In this document: positions 21,001-33,400 of the stretch, in pieces
Layout of the letters: every line of letters starts with the position of its first letter
Position numbering within the stretch: position 1 is the first letter of the stretch
NCBI GenBank assembly: GCA_000149265.1
Contig: CH003396.1
Span: 225,536-289,535 of the forward strand
DNA length: 64,000 bases
Reading direction: 5' to 3'
Source of the DNA: Ciona savignyi
Taxonomy: Eukaryota > Chordata > Ascidiacea > Phlebobranchia > Cionidae
Translations under genes and position numbers: made by a program
Notes under the pieces: model-generated
Databases searched by the model: none
Told to the model about the DNA's origin: nothing
The model's input: the letters and a program-made list of their open reading frames with translations, nothing else

Positions 21001-24000
21001 ATAGAAGTTGTTTTTTTTTGCACCTTGCCACCAAAAAGATAAAAAATCTATAAATTTTGTCCTGGAGGTGGTCATAAAAAGATAAAAAAAAATTATGTCT
21101 AATTTCTTTCTTTTTTTTAAATAACAAAAAAAGAGAAATTTCCAAGTTTTTTTCTAAAACTGAAGTCAATTAGCAAATTTAAAGCTTATTACAGTTTTTA
21201 TCACAACTAATGTTATTTAGTGCCTACAAAAAGCCAATTGATAGTCCAGTTGTTTATAACCACACCTTTTCCTCAAAGAATAAAAAAATCTGTTTTTTAT
21301 GTGATCATAAAAAAATCATGCATAATTCAAGTTTTGTCCTACTGTTTAAGCGTTATATTGTTTAATTAGTGGTAAACACTGCAATTTAAAAACAAATAAA
21401 AATTGATGGATTAATACATCATGTTTCATGCAAATTGGGTTGCCATATCATGCCAGCAATGCTGATTAAAGGAATAACAGTTTCTGTTTACATTTTCTCG
21501 CGTCAGAAACTTATTCGGTCACATAACCATTTATTTATATATTCTAGCGTCAGAAAAAACATTTTTACATGTTTTAAAGCTTTGAAATAAACCAAACATT
21601 CTTTTTAGCATAAAAGTAAAACTATACAAGTAATAATATAAATAAACAGTTGTGCGAATGGTTAACATGCCGATTCAAATACAGAATTTTACATTAAAAA
21701 CGGTATCAGCAATGAGTCGCATCATGGGTTGGAAACTGGGCCTGATAAAACAAGAATAAAATAAACTGACCATTTCATGATGGATCATGTGGTCCACATC
21801 TTCTTCAGGTGGTTGCTTTACTGTGTCTGTGGAATTACGATGATTAGGTTATAATAAGGATGGTCAGGTCATGAGTCAGGAGTGAATTTTGATCAGTTTG
21901 ATATGTGTGGGCAATATTTATAAACTATGCCAGATACTATTATGCTTACATGCCTAATAATACATTTGTATGATTGACATAAGGTTAAGAGTTTAAGATA
22001 TATTAAGTAGAATGTTTGTTTACAATAGCGATGTGGTGTAGCTTGGTGTGTGGGGTCATGGGAATCACAGGGTGTGTGGGATTAAAGGAAAATTTGTATT
22101 CCATTTTTTCCAAATTTCCACTATACCTTTACTGCTAAGTTGAGCTGCTGGTTCTTTATGTTCGCTCCCATTCTCTGCAGCACGCTCCCCCACTTCACTC
22201 AACTGGTCAACTTTTTGCTCCGCTTCTTTTGGTGTTTCTTTGGCGGGGCTTTCTGGTGTCTTTTGAATTTCCTTCTTAGGTTCCTGATTGGACGATTCTT
22301 CACTTGGCGATGTTTCTATGGTAACGTCTTCTTGAGCGGCGACACTGGTTTGTTTCTCGTTTTCACCTGTGTCTGGTTTCTCATCGTTGCTTATGGCATC
22401 TGCAGATAATATAAACAGTCACTTGGTGAAAATCAAATTCCCATATGTGTCCATAAAACACAACCCTACTCTCCATCACATTCAACACACTCCAACAGCG
22501 ATTACAACCTGACTGCAAAGGCAGAAGGTAGTTTAACAATATAAGCATTTTCTATATCCAGAAACTATGTGGAACCTATACTAAATATTGATATGCAAAG
22601 CAAAAAGATTTATGTGGAAGAATTGTAAGTTGGCCAGTAGTAAAGCTAGGCGTTATTCTTAATACAACTTTAGGTTCACATCAGAAGGAACTTTAATCAA
22701 TTACACCCAGCTCTAGAGTTAATTTTAGTCAGTTATTCAAGCACACAACAACAAACTCACCACTTTTTTTGGAAGTCCCCTCACTCTTATCTTTCTCTTT
22801 CTCTTTCTCTTCTATTTTCCTGAGAGAGCCGAAAGAGGAGGCGTTCCTCCTGATACCTCGATCGGAATCCCGAGATGCATCGATTGTTCGTTTCCCTCCT
22901 CGCTTTTGTGTCTGCAACACGCCAATTCGTTTTAACACCATGACTAATAAATACTGTTAGAAACCGTGATCGAAATTTTAGACTTTGGATTGTATTGCTA
23001 AGACATGGGCAACACTGAAAACTGTTCACTAAAACTATGGAATCTAATTTTAACCCTAATTTTTTTTTCAGCCCCAGAACTAACCATAACTCTAAACCCG
23101 TGTTTAAAACTAATTTAATGCCATAATCTTCATTTTAGTGTACAGTTTCCCTCCTTACACCCTTTTAGTTTTCTCTTAGGACACAATACCATATACCGAT
23201 ACTAAGGTATTCTTTGATTCTTTGTCCCATCTGTGAGCATATAGTATTTTGATAAAGAGGCATCACATTAGATTCTTTTTAGAAATTTGTTTGCATGACA
23301 TTTATGCCATACATCCAAACATACATATTGACACAGAATATACGATACAGTTGCACCAAACAAGCTTTTAGTTTAAAGAGTTGCGGGTACAGTTTTTAGG
23401 CTTTATATCAACAATTAGTATTTATCTATATTTAAATTTTTTTATATAAATCTGAGACCAACATTACACAATCTAAGTAATTCTTAAGAAATAAAGATTT
23501 TACCGATTGGAACGCCCCAGAGGAATCGAACACACCAACTTCGCTGTCATCTGCGTCATCTGCCCATTCCGGCATCAACCCTGATTCGCTCTGTGGGTGG
23601 GAGGGGTGAATTGGGGGGGGGGATATTGGGGCCGGGTTAGGTTGAGACAGATATGGGTTACAGTTGGGGTTATGACATGGGTATAACTGGGATCATGAAA
23701 AATGGTGGGTATGAGTTTAATAGACACCTGAGAAAAAGTTACAAGGCGCGAAGCGGCGAAAGTTACACGTGGATATTGAACAAACCTAATTCGCCCTGTG
23801 GGTGGAGATAAACCCTTTAAGGTGGACTTACCTAACAAGTTATGAGACAATAACCATGAATAAGTGGGGGTTAATTTGGCGTGTATATCGGGGTCAGGTG
23901 GGTTGACACAGATAGGAGTTATAGTTGGGGTGAAGACATGGGTATAACTGGGATAATGAAAAAATGGTGGACTATTGGGCATAATTTTAACAGAGGCGCA

Positions 24001-27000
24001 AAGGTTACAAAAGGATATTAAACATCGGTTTATCTGGTCTAAGTTGGGATAGAAATGGGCTATAGACATGGGGGAAGGTGTGTAAGTGGAAGTTGGTAAG
24101 GTACATCAGGATTTAACTGGGGCATAAGAGAAGGTTAAGTATGGATATTACACAATTTTAACTGGAAAATATTCTTCAAGATATGGGTGAGTGTAAACTC
24201 CACATCTTTTAAGGTAAAAATCCCGAAAAATGAGATAAAAAATGCGTTGGGAAGAACAATCATTATAACAGAGCACAGTTATAAATTTTTTTAGGTCGAC
24301 GGCGATTGTTATTTTTCCAATTTTGAAAGGCTACTCTGATTCTATTATAACAAGCAAAGCGACTACTGTTGCCCAAGAAAATTGAATGACAGTGGGTTTG
24401 CTAAATATGAAAGCTGGATTAGAACCAGTTTGCACAAGATTTAGCATCTAACCGAGGTACCAAATGGGCACACGACTAAATAATTAATCCCATGTAAATA
24501 AAAAAATTAAACTTTTATAAAATGATAAAATCAATCAACCACTAAGATTAAAGCATTAGTAGCATGAGGGGTGAATTACTTTGGCATACTAATCATATGG
24601 TCACATGAATAACGCTCTTAATAAATAACCTGCATACCCAGATAACTTTTTTCATGCTTATACGTTATGCTAAATCATGTTTAGTAAATTAATGAAGGGT
24701 AATACAATGTAAACTGTGGGCTTTCTACAACCTTTATTCCACTTAATCAGCATATATGGTGAGTAAGGTACCAAAGAGACAATCTAAAATTTATGATAAA
24801 CATACAAACAAACAATCATCTCTGAGTGAAGGTGTTATGAAACTTTTTTTGGAAGAAAGGTTATGATATTATACATTGTATAACAATCCTCCCTGATTAA
24901 AATACCACAGATATCGTCCAAGTACAAAATTGGCTGCCAGAAAAACACTATTTCTTAACTAAAATGTGACTCAGGTTTGTTTTTGTCATTTTTCTTTATC
25001 ACCAATGATAATAAATGGTGATTTATTATTCTCCATTGCCCCATATGGAACAACGGGTTCAGGTAATATTTGTGGCATATTAGCAAATGTACAAATATAG
25101 GCAGATTGAAACCCAGTGTACCATAACATTGACGTTTCACTAGCTTTAACCGTAACCAGCGAAACATTTACTCTGCGGTAAACTTTAAACCATTTTTATG
25201 TTTGGCAAGTGTCAACAATGAAAGAACGGTTACCAACCCATAAGAGCGACTTTTTTAACATTATTATCCCTTATATGACCTAACAACCAATAAGTCAGTC
25301 ACACATACCAGTAACTGCCCTTATGGTTTATGGTTTTAAAGTCTAAGGCGGAAAAGGTTATTTTTGCAACCCAAACTATTGCCTGTTTTGACAGATTACA
25401 CTTTTATGGATAACAGCAAAAACAATTCCAGTTTTGACAACAACTTTTAAAGTTAATGCATAAGAACTTTTGTACATCCCATTCTAAATAATGTGTGTGT
25501 TGGCACATACAAAATTACATGTTCAAAATTGTTTACAAATGGGTATAAAGCTCTAAAGATTGCATATCTATTTGTATAACTATTTATTTTGTTAGGTCTA
25601 TTACACATCCAACATCTGTTAAATATATATTACGTCAAAATGACCAAAATTGCATAGAATTTATTAGGAACTGCCAATTTCCTGCAGTGTGGAATTTCCT
25701 GTTCCCAAACATGAATGTATCACATAAGCATTGTATTTTAGGACTAAATATTTGGTTGTATGTAAAACCTGTGGTTAAATTTTGTTATAAACTGATAAAT
25801 TTAACTATTAAATAAATTTTGCTTATAGGTACTCAATGGAAATTGGACATATGGCAGTTTTATAAGAAAGACACTTAATTTCTGAACAAACAAATTTTTT
25901 TTATTATCCTACATGTTTGCATTACTAAATAGTAAATAGGTTTACAATACACCTAAACAAACACTTGTCAGTCTACAAAACTTTCCATATGGAGAAATCT
26001 TCAACAATAAACATTATGCCTTGACTAAATAGATTTTTAAGAAAAAAATAAATCTTAGTAAATAAGATAAGCAAACATAAAATTCCCTCTGATAATTAAA
26101 ATTATTGGTTTTTAGAGAGAGAAAAATCACCAGAAGGCCAATGAATACAATATCTATCCAAATATTAGGTTGCTTTATCTTTTTTTACATATTCAAAATG
26201 GTTGCATAGTTTTTTGTGATTTTTTTTATAAATTTAATTTTTTTTCTACAAAATTTATTTAAACTTAGCTAGTTAAGAGTTAAATATGAATGAAAGGGTC
26301 AGATAATTTTTTGACCGAGTTTGTACTATTTTCTTACTTACAACACAGTCTCTCTACTATTACCATGATTGTTAATAACTACTTCTACATATCTCTGCTT
26401 TCAAGTACATTTCACTTACCTCATATTTACTTGGCCCCCCATAAGATCGGGTTCGATTGACGGGTCGGCGGTCACGTTGAAACGAATCGTTGTTCCATCC
26501 CCCTCTCTCTTCCCCACTGTCTCTCCAACTTCCCCGACTTGGTTCTGGAGAAAGGCGATCAATCAAATTGTAAAAATTTGACGCAAATATAACTGTATCG
26601 ATACAAAAATTTGACGCAAATATAACTGAATGGATGCAAAAATTTGACGCAAATATAACTGAATCGATACAAAAATTTGACTTAAATATAACTAAATCGA
26701 TACAAAAATATGACACAGATTTAACTGAATTGATACACAAAATTACCAAAATTTGACATAAATATAACTGAATGGATATACAAATGTCAAAAATTTGACT
26801 CAAATATAACTGACTGGATACAAAAATTAGACGCATATATAACTAAATCGATAGCCTATACAAAATTACCAAAATTTGACTTAAATATAACTAAATGAAT
26901 ATTACAAATGTCAAAAAATTTGAGTCAAAAATATCTGAACAGACACAAAAATGTGGAGCAGATATAGCTGGATCGATACACAAAATTAAAAATAAATATA

Positions 27001-27361
27001 ACTGAATGGATATACAGATGTCAAAAATTTGACTCAAATATATCTGAATGGATACAAAAAAATTGACGCAGATATCACTTAATCGATATACAAAATTTCA
27101 AAAGTTTGACTGAAATACAACTGAATGGATCGTACACATATACTTTGGTCTTGTACTACAAAAATAACATACCATTAACATACATTTCCAAGGCACAAAA
27201 TTTAAACACCATTATATAATATTTGACACCTAAAATACTAATATATTATAGTCTTGTTAAAATTTATTATTGTGGAGGATAAAAACAGTGTATAGATAGA
27301 CGCCAAGCAAGCCATATGTCTAAAATGCACAGAACCTAGCAAACAAATATACAACTTATTC

Positions 27362-27401
<40 letters not shown>

Positions 27402-30400
27402 GGCGCCAAGTTTTTCAAATGCGTAAGGGTGCGAAAACAAAATTCGCGCGAGAATTTTTTTTGAAGGTACATTTGTTGACCAATGAAATATCTTTAAAAT
27501 AACTGTTTTTTAGGCTGACTTAAAGTTGGCACGGCAAAGCGAACTAAGCGCGGTTAAATAAGAGGTAAAAGATCCTTACAAACTTAAACGTTAATAAATA
27601 AGCGAAGTGTAAAAATTTGTTCTCTCCCTGCCAGCGCGGAAAGGCCAACGATCCTTAATAAACAGACTAACGGTCTTCTCTTTTATGCCAATCGTGGCCG
27701 CCGTGGTTTGCTTTGCGTTTGCTAAAATAACTGATAAATGTCTGTCGTTGGCGTTTCGACATGATATGTCTACTTAAATTGCTCTAAAAATAAGAAATAA
27801 TATACAATGCGTTCGATTACAAAACATTTAAAAATATTTCCATCGCGCTAGAAACAATGCTGCGTTTTTACGAATTTAATTATTCCTAAGCGCTGTAAAA
27901 CACTTGCCACTCGTAAGAACGTTTTTGTTTCTGGTTCTTAATTTCAATTGCACTCGGATAAGGTATAACACGCATTTACTTTGTTTCATTACAATGGCAG
28001 CTGTTGCATACTTTGCCAATAAATGACAAAAGAATCGTGGACTCATGGCAAAATAAAGTGCATTGTTATATGCAGAAAGTGAACATGAATAAAGACGTGG
28101 CATAGCGCTGAACTTGTTTTTTTCCGTATCTGGTTTCTGATCACGAATTCTGTGATGATAATCTTATTCTTTTGTAGTTTTTTTGTGTCCACTTATTTGT
28201 AGACGTTTCGGCTACTTATAAATTCGTTATTTAAACACGGACGTAAAAATAAACTAAATCGGCTAAGTTCCATGCGCCGTAAAACGATTAAAAACCCAGC
28301 TTTAGACACAAATTTGAATACTCACCAATGGGATGGATACATCGTTAAATAAACTCAACATGTTAAGTTTAGGAAATTTATTAATTTTTTGTCCTGCGCT
28401 AACCGCCGACCGTACGAGTTTTAATGAAGAAATAGTTACCCATTTCTTCCGTTGATACCGCGGGCTCACGGCCAACATCGTATTAGCACGCATCATCATA
28501 AAGAAACACGTCTATTCTTTTCGCGAAGATGCGAGTGATATAAGTGGCGGTAGGATAACAAATCTGACGTTATGCAGTGAGTGCAGAGTGCGTGGTCCAT
28601 TTTGAACCAACGTTATTGTTTGGCAGTTGGTGTATCGATCGAATATATTATACTTATTGGTAGGCCTAAATCGTACAGTTAGATATCTGTTTTTACAAAA
28701 CTATTTAATTATCAAAATATGATCAAAAACATATATCCATCTCAACTGAAAAAAAAAAAATTTTAAGCATGCAAATATGCGNNNNNNNNNNNNNNNNNNN
28801 NNNNNNNNNNNNNNNNNNNNNNNNNNNNNNNNNNNNNNNNNNNNNNNNNNNNNNNNNNNNNNNNNNNNNNNNNNNNNNNNNATGCGCCTATGTATATATA
28901 TATATATATATAAATATATAAGTTGTATAATATATTAGTATTTTGGGTGTCAAATATATATATAAGTTGTATATTTGTTTGCTAGGTTCTGTGCATTTTA
29001 GATATATATATATATATATAAATCTTAAAGAGAAATCAGAAAAACAATTTTTGAGAGAAATCAGAAATCCTGTTTACAGTATTGGTAAAATATGATTAAC
29101 TGTTTAAAATCAAAATACCATAAAAGAAATCTGTTGTATTTTTAAAAGAAAGTTCAATTTTATTCCCTTTTTATAATAAGAGCTTTGGATAATGAGAGGG
29201 AACAACACTACTTATCACCAAGGTGTGGCTAATTTATTAATAGCATCTGCCAATGTTATGCTTTGAATGACATTTTTAAATAATTTCCACAATCTTTAGC
29301 GGCAGAACAACGACAGGAGGCGATTAAGATTTTACCCGGGAATTTCTCACCGTAAGGCCACATAGTGATGCCATTGAGAGTATTATGTAAATTAATGTTT
29401 AATTGAGCAAGAGTGATAACAGCTAGACTTAATGTCTAAACTGGAAAGACAAAAATCGTCTGGTGTAAAAGCATTTTTCTTAGCCATCCAACAAAACCTT
29501 TTTCCTCTATAGATAATGTTCAGATACATTACATATTATGAAAAAACATATGGCTAGATCACTACATTTAATAATAATTTACTGTGCGGTATCCACTTTT
29601 TAAATGAAATATCTGCACAGCTTAGCAAATTTTAATATATGATAAAACATTCTCAAAAAGGATTCGAAATTCTACATTCAAAATGTATTATTCTGGAATA
29701 TTCTAGAATACCTAATTATCCTATTTTGTTGTTTCTCTTTAATGCACCGTGCAACAATCAAACAAACGCTTTAAAACTCCTCGCAATGCCGAATTTATTC
29801 AACCTTTACGATAAACCAACATAGACATTTTTTTGCCGTGCGTCGCATTACATTCTACAACATCAGTGCAGTGAACTGAGGCAAAACTGTTCGCACTGTG
29901 GAGTTATTACCAAAAAAAAAAAAAAAAAACTGTTTCAACTTTGGCATTTTTACCAAAAAAATCAATTTGTGAATTTCTTCTCACCTCTCCACCCGTCTTT
30001 CCTCGAAGGAGCAGCCGGTCTCCAATCCGACCCTCCCTCTTTATCGTTATCCGCTCCGTCCCCGCTTCCTCGTACCGCATCGTTCCTCCAATCATCACTT
30101 GCATCCGATCTTCGAATCGGCTTCCTAGGAGCATCATCGAATGATCTTCCTGGAAGAAGATTGTTGGAGGTTTATCGTTGGTGAAAAGGGGGAGAGGTTG
30201 TGTGTTTTTAGAGTGTGATGGTCGGGGAATGGTTTTATAAATTTATTTCAAAGGAAATTACATGGATTCTGGGCATTTTGCATAAATTATAATTTATTAT
30301 AGAATGGTATTATTATTTTCGTTTAAAGCAAATTACATGGAAACATAGGCATATTGCATGGATTCTGGGCATTTTGCATAAATTATAATTTATTATAGAA

Positions 30401-33400
30401 TAGTATTATTATTTTATTTCAAAGCAAATTACATAGAAACGGAGCATTTTGCATGGAATCTGGGCATTTTGCATGGAAATAGACCAATTCACAACAAATC
30501 GGAACAAATTAAAGAGAATAATAAAGCCATATTAAACGAAATCAAAGCACATTTATTGGAATCATGACCTATTGTACAGAATCAAAGCAAATTGCATAAC
30601 GATGTCATTATCCTAATTAGTTTGGGTTTTAGAATTATTCTGGAATCAATAATTTTAAATCTAGAATTTCGAACTGCTTAGAAAGGCAAAACAATTTTTT
30701 GGGCTAATATAAATAAAATAATATCATTGCATGTATGTTTGATGAAATAATTGTAATTCTTAATTGAAATCAACATCACTTTTAAGTGAAAAAGACAATT
30801 ATATTTTCTTCTTTTGATACAACATTATATTTATGACACTTATTTTGTTCCACCATGAAACCTTAATTTTGAATTGCAAATAAATATACATATTTTCTAT
30901 TTATATTGAATTAAAATTTTAATTTTAAAAGAATTATTTTTTTTATTTTGAAGTAGACATTACTAATTTTAGCATAAACATAAAAGCTTTTCATTTTTAG
31001 TTAATTAAACATACAAATGGACCAGACAGGCAATTAAACATGATGTGCTGTGAAAATGAAGTGTTATAGTAGTGGCTTTTGATCAATTTATTGACAACTT
31101 CAGGACCCATATAGTGTTGTCAATTAATTGAAATCATGGATTGTAAACATTTTTAATAGTGTTTTTAAAAAGTGGCAAAACGTTTACCCTCATTTGAGTG
31201 CCAAAATTAACCCAACAAAATATGGAAAATTTTAATAATACTCTGACACTTGGTATCCATACAAATAGCAGTAGACGCAATGACAATGAATTGGAAAATG
31301 CATTCTTTAGGTCAGAAAGTTTACAGTGAGTAAAAGTTTAATAAAATACCAGGTTATATTTAAGTTATTTGGACAGCATATTAGCTTGGCTCAAGGGTTA
31401 AGCAGCTGTCGTTTTCCATTCCCGCGGTAATAAAAAATGACAAGTTATAACAGAATATAAATTTATATCTTAGGACTTAGGGTGTAAGAGATGCGATTAA
31501 TTGACGTTGGACAGATTTATACTGTACATTGCAAATTGACAAATCTGGAAAATATCAAATTTTCATCCATATTGCTGTTAGGATACCTTTTCAGATTCAA
31601 TATTCAAATTCCATGCGTAGAGAAAATAATGTGTTATTTTTTCATTCTACCAATTCAATATTAAGTGCTCATTATGAAGAAACCTTTTATTTTGTTACCA
31701 TACTTAAAATTATAAATAGTGATGAAACTTTTCTTTTTTCTATGTAATAGTGATGAAGGTTATACTCAAGAATTACAATTATATCATCAAACATACATGC
31801 AATATTAATTTTCCTAATCAATAAAAAACAGAACATGTTTTTGCTTGCAGTATATTTGTATACCGGTTTTTAAATTTTACGATTCAAAATTATAAGAACA
31901 CTACTTTAATGATATCCTGTAAATGTTTTATAAGCCCATTATAGAACATGCACATTTTATACTAGACTCTATTACCACACAGCTGGATGACGCACTAGTT
32001 TTATTATACTTCTCTGGCTTTGGCGATTGCTTTAAATCATATAAAATTTGAAAAATTATATTTTTTTACGAAAATAAACTGTTGAACTAATATTACATTG
32101 TATCACCAAAGTATCTGTTGTTTATCTGCATCTGTACAAAGTTTGCTTTGATATAATTATCCAAAATATACCAAATATTACAATATTTGCTAATTTAACC
32201 ACACATTTAAAGCAAATAATCTAAGTGTAATTTAGGTGATCATTAATATTTGCTATTTAGGAGATCTTCTCTATTTACCGTATCCAGAATAAATGAAAGG
32301 AAAGCGATGTATAGTTGCAATAACCAAAAAAATACATATATTTTATATGTGTATCTTCCATACTTGGCAATGACTGCATATTCTCATTTGGATTGGATCC
32401 AGTTCTTCATTTAGAAATGTCCATTTCAGAATTTAATTCCAATAAGAAATGATTCAGAATTATTTTTTAATCCTTGCAATTTGAAATTAAGTGTGCATAG
32501 TGGAATGGAATAAAATGATTTTTGTTTGATCAATTTTTTAATTAAAATTTAAAAAAATTATTAATTTCTTTTTTATAGTTTGATGATAATTATAATTAGA
32601 AAATTTCGTCAAACATAAGTACAATTCTTGTTATCTTCATTAAATTGGTTTTTACGTCTATTTTAGAGCGGTATCAAATAGATTCCTAAATAAATGCAGA
32701 AATCAAATTGATTTGGATAACGAATCCAAAACAACATTTGCAAAAACCAATTTGAGTGCACAAACCAATTTCTTTTAGATAAGAAATACCAATTAACATT
32801 ATTACTGTGACAATATATGTTATTACTAACAAAACTATGTGATAGCGATCAATTTCTAATAATTGCAGATATCAATTGATTCTGATAAGAAATACCAAAC
32901 AACATTATTACTGTTACAAAACCATGTCAATGATCAGTCAAATAAAAGTAACTAACCATTTCTGTTAAACCCCCGGTTTACTGCTTTTTCATAGCGATTG
33001 ATTTCTAATAATTGCAGACCAAACAACAATACCAAACAACATTATTACTGTTCCAATGTCTGTGTGTTCTACTAACAAAACCATGTCAATGATCAGTAAA
33101 ATAAAATTAACTAACCGTTTCTGTTAAACCCCCGAGCATCCCAGCTTTCTCTTCGACCGAATTCTCTCGAGCCCCGTCCGAAAGGGGGTCCTTCGTCGTT
33201 CTGACTCATACTGCGTGAAAACAACTCCCCCCTTCCCCGACCTCTCCCTCTGGTGGGTATAGACCGACCACGACCCGATGGAATCGAACCCCTTGTCCCG
33301 CGGCTTCGACGGTACACTTCGCTGTTTACTCCACCAGAAAACGCACGCTGAAACAAAACAACCTTTATAGGAACCATAACCGTGAGTCAAGGTTGCCTTG

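Larger units (their letters stand above)
27321..29000. mobile_element. Interval bounded by a perfect 38-bp inverted repeat and TA tracts
   Basis: 27321-27358 is the exact reverse complement of 28963-29000. Just inside each arm is a (TA)n tract and then CATAGGCGC (27399) or GCGCCTATG (28885). The interval contains the assembly gap. Inside, a minus-strand frame at 27667-27762 begins [17 protein letters not shown], resembling N-termini of hAT-type proteins. A decayed DNA transposon is one reading; an assembly fold-back at the gap is another. Confidence 0.45.

Noticed and set aside
23575-24069. 164-codon minus-strand frame
   Set aside because: It overlaps GIGYF exon 7 and its upstream intron and is composed of diverged tandem blocks (GGGTATAACTGGGAT). 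The real exon 7 uses another frame.
26372-26836. 154-codon minus-strand frame
   Set aside because: GIGYF exon 6 plus read-through into the 32-bp minisatellite; only 26420-26544 is exonic.
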